From NCBI GenBank assembly GCA_045652765.1, contig JAZOLG010000031.1, positions 1 to 64,000 of the forward strand: a stretch of 64,000 nucleotides of DNA, read 5' to 3'. Within the stretch, counting starts at the first letter, position 1. Each line of letters starts with the position of its first letter. Shown here piece after piece: positions 16,008-25,718 of this stretch. The position numbers and the translations under genes were made by a program. A model generated the notes under the pieces. The model was not told where the DNA came from and ran no database searches. It saw only the letters and a list, made by a program, of their open reading frames with translations. This stretch comes from UBA1231 sp045652765 (GTDB lineage Bacteria; Bacillota_I; Bacilli_A; ML615J-28; CAG-313).

Positions 16008-18597
16008 ATAATTCTCCTCTTTCATTAATTACATCAATAATTTTTTGAGACATTATTTTATAAAGTGGTAGGAATAATGCTAAACTTGTAATTACAAGTA
16101 AGAAGATTAATAAGAATATTGGAGAACGATATGTCATCATGTACATTGACAAGTGAATAACGTTCGTCGTGTCATAGATGGTCGAATTAAATAGGGTGAT
16201 TGCATAATTACCAACAAATAATGCGATAACATATGAAATTAAGCATATTATTAAAGTTTGGAAAATGAATAATAAAGATACTCTAAATCCACTTAAACCG
16301 ATTGAACGGAAAGTACCTATTTCTTTCTTTTGGTCAACTATGTCTAGTGAAATAATTGTCCATAAGATACCAATTGTAAATACTGCAAATACGAATAAAC
16401 CAGCTTTTGAAAGTAAATTAACAAAAGGAGATATTTCGTATGAATCAATATCTGCACGATATGCAAATAAATCTAAAATGTATCCTTCATTATAAGCTGT
16501 TTCGAATTGTTCATAAGCAATATCTTCAAATGGAGATACTTCAGCTAATAAATATGAACTATTAGATACATTTTTAAATATAAATTCCATTACTTTATTA
16601 GAAACAGAGATATAACTGCTGTTTAATTGTGTAACACCTACAATTGTTACATCTAAAGTCTCAACATCACCAACATTATTAGCAATTGTTAGTTTTATTT
16701 TTTTATTATTTGGTATACGATTCCATGTTCTTCTGTATTCATCATAAGAAGTAGGTTCGCGTGATGTTAAACCATATAAATTTACTAAAACATTATATGG
16801 AACAACTATTTCGTAATTGTCATGATCAACTTCTCGTCCAATAGTCCCAGTATCGTTCCCACTTTTGATAACTTCTTTGATAGGTAGATGATCAGTTACG
16901 ACAATTGAATTGTTAATGCTTGTTGATGACGTATTACGAAGTTGAACATTGAATGAAACATCTGTTAAATCAATTTTCTTACTCATAACATTTGATTCAT
17001 TAATAAAGTCTTTTTCACATAAATAAATTGTGTTCATCATTTTATATTCATTGAAAAATGCATAATTTAATTTTGATGTATCATCAATGATTGCTTGTTT
17101 ACTAAAATGAGTATATTTTTCGAAATTAGTATCGATAATTCCAACAATTTTGTAATATTTATCTGTAGCAATTTTTATATAACGTCCTAGGAAATCACTG
17201 TATGATTTTGCCTCTTGTAAATAATTCATTCTAATTAATGTTTCTGCGATATAATCAGTAATCATTATTTCATTTTGATCAAGAACTGGTGTACGACCAT
17301 ATAGAAGTTTATAATTATTTCTAGAATCAAATTTTGTTAAATATGATAATTCACCAGTAAAGAATGAATCAACTTGTGAACTGAAATCAGAATAATTTAC
17401 TGAAACATTCTTGTATTCATGAACTGTTAAAGAAGGGATTTTTTCTTTTATTGTTTCATATGAATTATTTGGAAGTTGAGTTCCAATATAGTCATCATAA
17501 ATCGAATTTTTAACATAACCTTCAGGTAGTTCAGATTTTTCTAACAAATCTGCATATAAATAGTTATTATCTACAGAAGTATAAATATTTTGTCTAATCG
17601 GATCATCATTTAGTTCAATTGTAAAACTAAAGAATGCTAAGCTTAATGCACAAACTAATGTCATTAAGATAAATCTTAATTTCTTATGATTAATATTTTT
17701 TAAAGCAAGTTTGAAACTAGTACCTATCGGTGTAGAAACTTTGGTTAATTTTAATAATCCGTTTTCGGGTTTATCATCGCGATTTCTTGTAGAAACGACT
17801 TTAGACAAAGGAAGATTTTCGTCAATAACTGGTGGAAGAAGAGGTTGCTTATCTTGTTCAGCAAAAGGAGCAACAATATCTTCTACAAGTTGACCATCTT
17901 CGATTTTAATGATACGATCACCAAATCGATACGCAGATTCTTCATCATGTGTAACGATTAATACTAAACGGTCTTTTGAAAGATTTTTTAATAGTTCAAA
18001 TATTGTTTCACCGGTTACGCTATCTAGGTTACCAGTAGGTTCATCGGCAATAATCATTTTTGGATTTTTGATTAATGCACGCGCAACAGCAATTCTTTGT
18101 CTTTGACCACCAGAAAGTTGGTTAATTTTTCTTTTCTTTAAAGCACTTAATCCAACTTGGTCAATAATTTCTAATGTTTTCTTTTTTATTTCTTTTTTGT
18201 TGATATTTTGCATTTCAAGTGGAAGTGCAATATTATCATATAAGTTTAAATCTTTTAAAATATTGTATTCTTGGAAGATAAAGCCTAAATAACTATTAAG
18301 ATAATCATTTAAGTTTGCTGAAGTAAATTTGCTGAAATCAGCACCTTCGATCAATATTCTTCCTTCATCTGGTTTATCAAGACCACCTAAAATATTTAAA
18401 AGTGTTGATTTACCACAACCAGATTGGCCAAGAACAAATACTAATCCACTTTTTGGTAGTTCTAAAGAAATGTTTTTTAATGCATGTACTTTCTCATCAC
18501 CTGATTGATAGTACTTGTTTACACCTTCAAGTTTTACAAGATAATTTAAATCTTGATTTAGAAAGCTATTTTGATTTAAAGTTTGATTGTTTTCCAT
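16006..18597 (-). CDS. MacB-like ABC transporter, ATPase fused to FtsX-type permease
   Basis: An 863-residue fusion. Residues 1-240 are an ATPase: GQSGCGKST, LSGGQRQRIAVARAL, IIADEPTGNLD. After a linker, one transmembrane helix (about 305-325) precedes a roughly 400-residue extracytoplasmic domain, then three C-terminal helices of the FtsX/MacB type. Such proteins usually work as mechanotransmitters or peptide/lipoprotein exporters rather than classical importers. It is the last gene of a three-gene minus-strand unit, 13 bases after its paralogue, with which it may form a heterodimer. Substrate unknown. Confidence 0.88.
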   Translation of the reverse strand: MENNQTLNQNSFLNQDLNYLVKLEGVNKYYQSGDEKVHALKNISLELPKSGLVFVLGQSGCGKSTLLNILGGLDKPDEGRILIEGADFSKFTSANLNDYLNSYLGFIFQEYNILKDLNLYDNIALPLEMQNINKKEIKKKTLEIIDQVGLSALKKRKINQLSGGQRQRIAVARALIKNPKMIIADEPTGNLDSVTGETIFELLKNLSKDRLVLIVTHDEESAYRFGDRIIKIEDGQLVEDIVAPFAEQDKQPLLPPVIDENLPLSKVVSTRNRDDKPENGLLKLTKVSTPIGTSFKLALKNINHKKLRFILMTLVCALSLAFFSFTIELNDDPIRQNIYTSVDNNYLYADLLEKSELPEGYVKNSIYDDYIGTQLPNNSYETIKEKIPSLTVHEYKNVSVNYSDFSSQVDSFFTGELSYLTKFDSRNNYKLLYGRTPVLDQNEIMITDYIAETLIRMNYLQEAKSYSDFLGRYIKIATDKYYKIVGIIDTNFEKYTHFSKQAIIDDTSKLNYAFFNEYKMMNTIYLCEKDFINESNVMSKKIDLTDVSFNVQLRNTSSTSINNSIVVTDHLPIKEVIKSGNDTGTIGREVDHDNYEIVVPYNVLVNLYGLTSREPTSYDEYRRTWNRIPNNKKIKLTIANNVGDVETLDVTIVGVTQLNSSYISVSNKVMEFIFKNVSNSSYLLAEVSPFEDIAYEQFETAYNEGYILDLFAYRADIDSYEISPFVNLLSKAGLFVFAVFTIGILWTIISLDIVDQKKEIGTFRSIGLSGFRVSLLFIFQTLIICLISYVIALFVGNYAITLFNSTIYDTTNVIHLSMYMMTYRSPIFLLIFLLVITSLALFLPLYKIMSQKIIDVINERGEL

Positions 18598-18610
18598 GAT
18601 CTACAGCCTC

Positions 18611-21145
18611 CTAAATTGTTTTAATTACATCAACAGGATTTTTTCTGCTGAGGTTATATAGTGGAACAATTACTGAAATTATTGGAATTAATAAAGCAAT
18701 TCCTAACATAATCAATGTTCCAAGGAAAGACATTTTAATAATTTCTAAGTTAACTGCACTTATTGCAGTAAAATGTGCATCTAGAACTGATAAGAATATC
18801 ATAACACCAAAGAAACTAATAATAAACGCGGCTAAACCAAGAATTATAACTTGGAATAGATAAATTAATGAAATTTTCCAACCACTAAAGCCTAAAGACA
18901 TATAAATACCAATATCTCTAGTGCTATTTTTAATATTAATAATAACAAAGTTAAATATTAATAAGATACTAAATAAAGCAAAAACGAAGAATACTCCTAG
19001 AAATAAAGCTATATTGTTCTTAATAAAGTTATCAACTAATAAAATTTTTGTGAAACATTTATTGTTAATTAGCATTTCATTGTCGATAAAATTACGGAAT
19101 AAGTTAGCGTTTTCTTGTTGAGCATCATGACTCAAATCTGTAAAGAATAGAGTTAAATATGCACCACCAGTAAATTTTGAATTAACAATATTTTTAAAAG
19201 TTTCTTTTTCACCGGCAATCATAGGTGCAGTGTATAAAATTGGTTCATCATCTTCAATTACAGTTGTAATAATAAAAGTAAAGTTAGATGGAACATAACT
19301 AGTTAAACATAAGAAGTTGCTAGAGAAGACATCTTTATAAATTGGTTCACTATTTCCTTCAACATAATAAGGAATACCAAAATATATTTTATCAAAATAT
19401 GCATCGCAGATATTTTTTCCTTCTTCTAATTCACTTTCGTTAATTTTAATATTTAAGAATTTTTCGAAGAAACCAGTTGTTACAGCAACCTGAACAGGTT
19501 CACCTTCTGCACTTGGAACAGGTGCAGCTGCAACTTTATTTGTTGGTTTAAGTTGTTCACTGACAATTTCATTGTCGTAAATTTTAATTTTTAAACCAGA
19601 ATTTTTACCAGTTGAACCTACCATTGAGTAGATTGCATCTGTTTCAATATAATTAATGTTTGTATAATCAAATAGTTTTGAATAATCATTATCTGTGTAG
19701 ATAAATAGAGAATTGTAGAATAATACATTATCAAAGAAAGCGTTTTGGCCTTTTGCGTCTTCTTCATTTTCAGAAAATTGTGGGAAATATTTTTGATAAT
19801 CTTCATAATTTGTATCATAGATACGAGTAATTATGAAACTGTTTTTAAAATTATCAAAAGTTAATCTTTTTCCAAGTAAGTCTTTGATTGATTTTACTTC
19901 ATCACCAAAATATCTTTGGAAAATTAGGTTTTCAGCTAGATAGTCGGTAATACCAACTTTAATTAGTGTATTGTCTAAAATAGATTTAGAATATGTATGT
20001 AGTGGGGTGCCTAATACTGTTTTAGCGACATTTCCATCAGTAACAAAATGAATTCTTTGAATATTATTTAAGAAGAAACTATTTTCAATTACTGAATTAT
20101 CATCAATAGGTAAATTAAAATCCATACCTCTAATTTTTATGTATGTCTCAGGATTTGGATAAGCAGCATCTAAATCTGAAAGTTGAAATTCGTAAAAACC
20201 AGCACTTTGAGTATAACCATTTGAACTGAATTCGGATGATAAGTCAACAATATTGTTGTTATATGCTTGTTGGAATTCAGAATAAATCATAGTTGTATCA
20301 GCTAAATACATATTTATTACGACACCTGCAAAAACAAGAGCAATTGCAAAAAGCAGAATCATAAAAACAAAACGTTTTAAATTTTTGAAAATAGATTTAA
20401 TGGATAATCTTAAACTTGTTTTAATAGGAACAGATATAGGACTTAATGTATAAGAAGAACTTTCTTCATTTAAACTGAAGTTATCTTTTATAACAAATCC
20501 GTCCTTTATTTCAATTGTACGATCCGAATACTCACGCGCTAGTTGGTCATTATGTGTAACAACAATAACTAGATGATCATAAGATAGTTCTTTTAAAAGT
20601 TCCATAATATTTTTACTATTTTTACTATCTAGGTTACCAGTAGGTTCATCGGCGATGATTACTCTAGGATTTTTAATTAAACTTCTTGCTATAGCAACTC
20701 TTTGTCTTTGACCACCTGAAAGTTGGTTCATCATACGGTTTTCTAAACCACTTAGTCCAACTTTATCAATGATTTGTTGAATATTTTTATGTTCATCTTT
20801 TAAATTTTTGTGTTGTAGTTCTAAACTTAACGCGATATTTTCATATACTGTTAAACTTTTTAATACATTAAATTCTTGGAAGATAAAACCAATATAAGTA
20901 TTTCGATAAGTATTATAATCAGATTTTTTATATTCTTTTGTATTAACTCCATCAATTATTAATTCTCCACTATCGTAAGAATCAATACCTCCAATGACAT
21001 TTAACAATGTTGATTTACCGCTACCACTTTTACCAAGAATAAAATTCATTCCTTTATCGCCAAACTTTAAATTGATATCGTTTAACGCTTGAAATTCTTG
21101 GCCTTTAGATCTGTATATTTTGTTTATATTTTTTAATTCAATCAT
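18611..21145 (-). CDS. MacB-like ABC transporter, ATPase fused to FtsX-type permease (second)
   Basis: An 844-residue protein built like its neighbour: N-terminal ATPase with GKSGSGKST, LSGGQRQRVAIARSL and VIIADEPTGNLD, a first helix near residue 265, a large outer domain (about 290-690), and three C-terminal helices. The outer domain is diverged from the neighbour's. Both nucleotide sites look intact, unlike the asymmetric exporter at 33563-37256. It follows the WG-repeat lipoprotein gene by 11 bases. Confidence 0.88.
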   Translation of the reverse strand: MIELKNINKIYRSKGQEFQALNDINLKFGDKGMNFILGKSGSGKSTLLNVIGGIDSYDSGELIIDGVNTKEYKKSDYNTYRNTYIGFIFQEFNVLKSLTVYENIALSLELQHKNLKDEHKNIQQIIDKVGLSGLENRMMNQLSGGQRQRVAIARSLIKNPRVIIADEPTGNLDSKNSKNIMELLKELSYDHLVIVVTHNDQLAREYSDRTIEIKDGFVIKDNFSLNEESSSYTLSPISVPIKTSLRLSIKSIFKNLKRFVFMILLFAIALVFAGVVINMYLADTTMIYSEFQQAYNNNIVDLSSEFSSNGYTQSAGFYEFQLSDLDAAYPNPETYIKIRGMDFNLPIDDNSVIENSFFLNNIQRIHFVTDGNVAKTVLGTPLHTYSKSILDNTLIKVGITDYLAENLIFQRYFGDEVKSIKDLLGKRLTFDNFKNSFIITRIYDTNYEDYQKYFPQFSENEEDAKGQNAFFDNVLFYNSLFIYTDNDYSKLFDYTNINYIETDAIYSMVGSTGKNSGLKIKIYDNEIVSEQLKPTNKVAAAPVPSAEGEPVQVAVTTGFFEKFLNIKINESELEEGKNICDAYFDKIYFGIPYYVEGNSEPIYKDVFSSNFLCLTSYVPSNFTFIITTVIEDDEPILYTAPMIAGEKETFKNIVNSKFTGGAYLTLFFTDLSHDAQQENANLFRNFIDNEMLINNKCFTKILLVDNFIKNNIALFLGVFFVFALFSILLIFNFVIINIKNSTRDIGIYMSLGFSGWKISLIYLFQVIILGLAAFIISFFGVMIFLSVLDAHFTAISAVNLEIIKMSFLGTLIMLGIALLIPIISVIVPLYNLSRKNPVDVIKTI

Positions 21146-21156
21146 AAGCTTTGCCT

Positions 21157-22440
21157 CTACATAATGATATTATCATAAATTGCTTCGAAAATATAGTTTC
21201 CGTTAGCATCGACAATAGCAAATTTATCACTATAAATTCTGACAATAGTTAATATTGTTTCAACACCTGGTTCATAAAATTTAGTTATAACAGGTAATTT
21301 CATGTCATAAGGTGAAGTGTATTGTCCTAGTTCGAATTGTGATAGTTCTTTATTATCATATATTAATTTAACTTTTTCCAAATCATAGAAAAAATTGCCT
21401 TTTAAATCTATAAATTCATTAATTTTGAATAACGAAGAATAACCTGCTCCTTCGTCTTTATGTTTTACAACAAGATAATTGTTAATAAAAATCTTGTTTT
21501 GCGCTTTAAAATAAAAATCTGATAAAATTTCTGTACCACAGTTATTGTTTTGATCTACGACAGAAAGATTTAATGCGTAAAAATCGTTGTACTCATAATA
21601 TTTTCCATTGTTATTAATAAAACGAGGAGAATATCTAAATTTATTACCTACTTTATCATAATAAACACCATTATAACAAAGAGCATGATTATTGCTGAAA
21701 TTTTCTGCAATTAAGAAATCTTGAATTCCATATTCATCAGCTAATATTTCTCCTTTAGGATTAATATAAGAATAATAATATTCATTATTATAAAATCTTC
21801 CAACACGAGCGTAACCATCATAGAATGAGTCAACAAAATCATATGCTTTTAATTCATCATTAAAAATTAGATTAAAATTGATATCAATGAAGTTATATTC
21901 TAATTGATTATTATTGTTATTAATAACTAAAGCATATCCATTATTAAAGTTTTCAACTGAATCAAAAGATATTGGACAAATTTCATAATTGTTATTTAAA
22001 AATGTATATTTGCCATCTTTCTCAACCATTAAAAAACCGTCTGTAAAACTTGAATATGAAGAATATCCATTTGGTAATGTGTATAATATTGAGTTGTCAT
22101 TATCAATAATATGATATTGATTTTTTTCTACAACAACAGCACGACCTTCAGAAAATGGGTAAGCTTGTTCATATTGTGGTTTGATGATTTCATCACCTGA
22201 GTTATTAATATAACCATATTCTAATTTTTTATTTTTGTATTTACCGACAACGATGTATTCACCAAAAGTATTAGAAATATAATCATATTCACTTAAATCA
22301 TATAATTCATTAGCTTTGTTTAATAAATATGGAGTATTGTCTTTATAAACAATTGCATATCCGTTTTCAAAATCCTTTTTTGCTTTACAGCCACAAAGCA
22401 AGAAAATAAATAAAAATATAACTAAAAATTTTTTAGACAT
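21157..22440 (-). CDS. WG-repeat lipoprotein
   Basis: A 427-residue lipoprotein. The signal peptide ends FLLCGC, with probable lipid Cys18 (Cys at -2, as in MetQ). The mature part has degenerate WG-type repeats, seen as YGYINNSGDEIIKPQYEQA, FSEGRAVV, YSYINPKGEI and FDSVENFNNGYALV. These fold as a beta-propeller-like binding surface. It leads the operon of two MacB-like proteins and could be their outer partner or cargo. Ribosome site GAGGTG, own promoter. Confidence 0.82.
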   Translation of the reverse strand: MSKKFLVIFLFIFLLCGCKAKKDFENGYAIVYKDNTPYLLNKANELYDLSEYDYISNTFGEYIVVGKYKNKKLEYGYINNSGDEIIKPQYEQAYPFSEGRAVVVEKNQYHIIDNDNSILYTLPNGYSSYSSFTDGFLMVEKDGKYTFLNNNYEICPISFDSVENFNNGYALVINNNNNQLEYNFIDINFNLIFNDELKAYDFVDSFYDGYARVGRFYNNEYYYSYINPKGEILADEYGIQDFLIAENFSNNHALCYNGVYYDKVGNKFRYSPRFINNNGKYYEYNDFYALNLSVVDQNNNCGTEILSDFYFKAQNKIFINNYLVVKHKDEGAGYSSLFKINEFIDLKGNFFYDLEKVKLIYDNKELSQFELGQYTSPYDMKLPVITKFYEPGVETILTIVRIYSDKFAIVDANGNYIFEAIYDNIIM

Positions 22441-22462
22441 AATTCACCTCATTATACAATAT

Positions 22463-22491
22463 ATTATAACAAAAAGTTTAAGCTTTTGCAA
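22463..22491 (-). promoter_or_regulatory. Promoter of the WG-lipoprotein / ABC operon
   Basis: Minus-strand TTGCAA (22486-22491) and TATAAT (22463-22468) with 17-base spacing. Confidence 0.8.
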
Positions 22492-22526
22492 TGACTTTTA
22501 CAATAAAATAGTAAGGAGAGGAAAGT

Positions 22527-23240
22527 ATGGAGACAATTATATTAGCTGCGGGTAGAGGAAGTCGAATGAAAGAGGTTGTTCCAAAGGTTTTAGTGGACGT
22601 TGAAGGCGAGCCAATGATTAAAAGAATTGTAAATGCATGTTGTAATAAACATATAAAAAATCGCATTGTTGTTGTAGGTTCAAATGCTAATTTGGTTCAA
22701 CAAGTTTTACCAAGTGATGTTAAGTATGCTTATCAGATGATTCCACTAGGGACATTAGATGCGTTTGTTCAAGGATTACCACTAGTATCAACTAGTGATG
22801 TTTTAGTATTACCTGGTGATTTACCTTGTATAAACAAAGAAATAATTGAAGACATTATTGAATATTATAAACAAAATCATTGCCGAAATCTAGTAATAGG
22901 AATGAGAGTGTCAAATCCTATTAATTATGGTCGCATGGTCAAAAATGAAAGAGGAAAAACAAAAATAATTGAAGAAAAAAATGCTACTATTGAACAATTA
23001 AATACTATGACAATTAATACTGGTATTTATATTTTAAAAGTAGAAGACGTTTATCCTTATTTAACAATTTCACAAAAAGATGCAATAACAAATGAATATT
23101 ATTTAACAGATTATATTAATTATCTAGCTGAGAATAACAAACTATGCACTCTAATTTATCCCGAAACATATGTTTTAAAAGGTGCAAATGATATGATTTC
23201 TCTAAAAAATATTCTGAAACAAAAGAATATGATTAATTAA
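22527..23240 (+). CDS. GlmU-like nucleotidyltransferase domain protein
   Basis: A 237-residue sugar-phosphate nucleotidyltransferase. LAAGRGSRMKEVVPKVL is the NTP-binding loop; LGTLDAF matches the GTAxA block of the GlmU uridyltransferase domain; LPGDLPC is the metal-binding motif; INTGIYIL is also GlmU-like. The C-terminal left-handed-helix acetyltransferase half of GlmU is absent, with a stop just after the pyrophosphorylase domain. It probably makes a UDP- or other NDP-sugar; exact substrate unknown. Ribosome site AAGGAGAGG. No obvious terminator follows. Confidence 0.8.
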   Translation: METIILAAGRGSRMKEVVPKVLVDVEGEPMIKRIVNACCNKHIKNRIVVVGSNANLVQQVLPSDVKYAYQMIPLGTLDAFVQGLPLVSTSDVLVLPGDLPCINKEIIEDIIEYYKQNHCRNLVIGMRVSNPINYGRMVKNERGKTKIIEEKNATIEQLNTMTINTGIYILKVEDVYPYLTISQKDAITNEYYLTDYINYLAENNKLCTLIYPETYVLKGANDMISLKNILKQKNMIN

Positions 23241-23272
23241 TGAAATCGTTTACAAAAATATTATTTAAATTC

Positions 23273-23301
23273 TTCACAAATTGATTTCAATATAGTATAA
23301 T
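23273..23301 (+). promoter_or_regulatory. Promoter of the EF-G-like gene
   Basis: TTCACA (23273-23278) and TATAAT (23296-23301) with 17-base spacing. Confidence 0.75.
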
Positions 23302-23336
23302 GAATATGTTAGGATTAGTACTCACAGGAGGTTTAT

Positions 23337-25391
23337 ATGAAAGAATACTTAGCTAATCAAATAAGAAACGTTGCTATTCTTGGTCACATGGGATGTGGTA
23401 AAACTACACTTTGTGAATCTGCTTTATTTTTAGGAAAAGCAATATCTAAAAAAGGTGAAGTTGAAAAGAAAAATACTGTATCTGACTATATGGTAGAAGA
23501 ACAAACAAGACAAACTTCATTATCTACATCATTAATTCCAGTTGAATGGAAAGGATGCAAAATTAATTTCTTAGATACTCCGGGTTCTGAAGAATTTGCT
23601 GGTGAAATTGAACAAGTATTATCAGTAGTAAAAGGTGCAGTTATTTGTATTGATGCAACTAAAGGTATCGAAGTTGGTACTCAACGTTATTGGGAACAAC
23701 TAAGAGAAAATAATATTCCAACTATTATCTTTATTAATAAGATGAATAAAGAAAATGTCAAATTCGAAAAAGTTATTGACGAAGTAATTAATTATTGTGG
23801 TCCTAAAGCCATTCCTATTTGCTGGCCAGTTGGTAAAGAAAATGATTTCCAAGGTTTTATTAACTGTGTATTACAAAAAGCATGGATTAAAGGTCAAGTT
23901 TCAGAAGTGCCTGCTGAATTACAAGCAAAACAAGAAGATTTATATTATCAATTGTCTGAAAAGGTAGCAGAAACATCTGAAGGACTAATGGAAAAATTCT
24001 TTGGTGGTGAACCACTAACTGAAGGTGAATTTAATACAGGTCTTCGTGCATCACTTTTAGGATGTGATTTATATCCAATTGTTGTAGGTAATACATTAGA
24101 TAATACAGGTGTTGAAGCTTTATTAGATATGGTTGTTGAATACTTACCAAATCCAACTGACTTAAAATCTATTAAAGGAACAAATCCTAAAACTGGTGAA
24201 CAATTAGTTCGTCACTCACGTGATAATGAACCATTCTCAGCATATATTTTTAAAACAGTTGTTGACCCATTCTTGGGTACTGTAAGTTACTTTAAAGTTT
24301 ACTCAGGATCTACACTTGGTATGAATGAAGTATTAGTTCCAAATACTGATCAAACTGCGAAATTAGTATCAGTTAGTACAATCATGGGTAAAAACATTAT
24401 CCCAGTAGATGTACTACATGCTGGTGATATTGGTGTGGTTTCAAAAGTTGGTGAATTAGAAACTGGTTTTACAATTTGTGATAAAAAATCACCTATTCTA
24501 TATGAACCAGTAGCTGCTCCTACACCAGTTATGTATGTTGCGATCAAAGCTAAAACTAAGAATGATGAAGATAAGATGAGTAATGCATTACAAAAACTTA
24601 ATCTTGAAGATCCAACATTTGAAATTAAACGTAATCCAGAAACTCAACAATTACTATTAGGTGGTGCCGGTACTACTCATATTGGTTATATCATTGAAAA
24701 AATGAAGAATATGTTTAAAGTAGAAGTTGAACTTGAAGATCCAAAAATTGTTTATCGTGAAACAATTAGAAAAGTTGGTTCTGCACAAGGACGTCATAAG
24801 AAACAATCTGGTGGAGCTGGACAATTCGGTGATGTATGGATTCGTTTTGAACCATGTGAAGAAACATTTGAATTTGCATCAGAAGTTGTTGGTGGAGCTG
24901 TTCCTAAAAACTACTTCCCAGCAGTTGAAAAAGGTTTACAAGATTGTCTTGAACATGGTCCATTAGCTGGATTCCCAGTTATTGGTGTACGTGCTGTATT
25001 ATATGATGGATCATACCATCCAGTAGACTCAAATGAAATCTCATTTAAAATTGCTGCGGCATTAGCATTTAAAGAAGCTAGTAAGATTATCAAACCTACA
25101 ATTCTTGAACCTATCATGGAAGTTAAAGTTGTTGTTGATAATGACTATGTTGGTGATGTAATGGGTGATATGAATAAACGTCGTGGACAAGTATTAGGTA
25201 TTGACCCACTTCCAAATGGAAAACAACAAATTACTGCTACTGTTCCTGAAGCAGAAATCATCAAATATGCTACTGATTTAAAAGCAATGACACAAGCAAG
25301 TGGTTACTTCAGTCGTCAATTTGTACGTTATGATGATGTACCAGAACATTTAGTAGCTAAAATTGTAGCTGAATATAAAAAAGAAAACTAA
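23337..25391 (+). CDS. Elongation factor G paralogue (FusA2-like)
   Basis: A 684-residue translational GTPase with the five-domain EF-G layout. Its G motifs deviate: G1 is GHMGCGKTT (16-24), the switch I block is TRQTSLS instead of RGITIT, G3 is DTPGSEEF (80-87) with Ser at the position of the catalytic His, and G4 is NKMN instead of NKMD. Such paralogues exist beside canonical EF-G in many Firmicutes, with uncertain roles. Codon use looks like that of a well-expressed gene. Ribosome site AGGAGG. Single-gene unit with a strong terminator. Confidence 0.88.
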   Translation: MKEYLANQIRNVAILGHMGCGKTTLCESALFLGKAISKKGEVEKKNTVSDYMVEEQTRQTSLSTSLIPVEWKGCKINFLDTPGSEEFAGEIEQVLSVVKGAVICIDATKGIEVGTQRYWEQLRENNIPTIIFINKMNKENVKFEKVIDEVINYCGPKAIPICWPVGKENDFQGFINCVLQKAWIKGQVSEVPAELQAKQEDLYYQLSEKVAETSEGLMEKFFGGEPLTEGEFNTGLRASLLGCDLYPIVVGNTLDNTGVEALLDMVVEYLPNPTDLKSIKGTNPKTGEQLVRHSRDNEPFSAYIFKTVVDPFLGTVSYFKVYSGSTLGMNEVLVPNTDQTAKLVSVSTIMGKNIIPVDVLHAGDIGVVSKVGELETGFTICDKKSPILYEPVAAPTPVMYVAIKAKTKNDEDKMSNALQKLNLEDPTFEIKRNPETQQLLLGGAGTTHIGYIIEKMKNMFKVEVELEDPKIVYRETIRKVGSAQGRHKKQSGGAGQFGDVWIRFEPCEETFEFASEVVGGAVPKNYFPAVEKGLQDCLEHGPLAGFPVIGVRAVLYDGSYHPVDSNEISFKIAAALAFKEASKIIKPTILEPIMEVKVVVDNDYVGDVMGDMNKRRGQVLGIDPLPNGKQQITATVPEAEIIKYATDLKAMTQASGYFSRQFVRYDDVPEHLVAKIVAEYKKEN

Positions 25392-25393
25392 TT

Positions 25394-25420
25394 AACTAGG
25401 ACGAAAGTCCTAGTTTTTTA
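25394..25420 (+). terminator. Terminator of the EF-G-like gene
   Basis: AACTAGGAC/GTCCTAGTT with a GAAA tetraloop followed by T. Confidence 0.92.
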
Positions 25421-25453
25421 TATAAAAAAAGTTATAATCCTTGGATTATAACT
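25421..25453 (-). terminator. Terminator of the recU unit
   Basis: On the minus strand AGTTATAATCC pairs with GGATTATAACT, followed by seven T. It is back to back with the plus-strand terminator. Confidence 0.85.
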
Positions 25454-25718
25454 ATTTATTTAGATAATATATTAATAATGTATATGCTACGACACTTAGA
25501 ATGTTTGTAAGAGTAAAATACCAGTGTTTTGTTTTGTGATGACGGAAAATCATTGCTAGATAACCACCAATACCTCCACCAATTATCGAAAAAGATAATA
25601 GACATTTTTCACTGATTCGTCTAGCATTTCGGAGTTTGCTTAAACGTTTATCGTATGAGTATAAAAGATAAGTAATTATATTAATAATTAGAAGATAAAT
25701 ATAAAAATATTTTAACAT
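25452..25718 (-). CDS. DUF1294 family small membrane protein
   Basis: An 88-residue protein with two or three hydrophobic segments and the DUF1294 hallmarks DKRLSK, RISEKCLLSFSIIGGGIGG and FRHHKTKHWYF. Function of the family is unknown. It starts directly after the recU stop with no gap, so it is cotranscribed and probably coupled. Confidence 0.85.
   Translation of the reverse strand: MLKYFYIYLLIINIITYLLYSYDKRLSKLRNARRISEKCLLSFSIIGGGIGGYLAMIFRHHKTKHWYFTLTNILSVVAYTLLIYYLNK

Noticed and set aside
22486..22491. Self-complementary TTGCAA as a -35 shared by the divergent WG-lipoprotein and GlmU-like genes
   Set aside because: On the plus strand the matching -10 would be TAGTAA at 22509-22514, which overlaps the ribosome site and leaves almost no leader. 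The minus-strand use is convincing, the plus-strand use is not.
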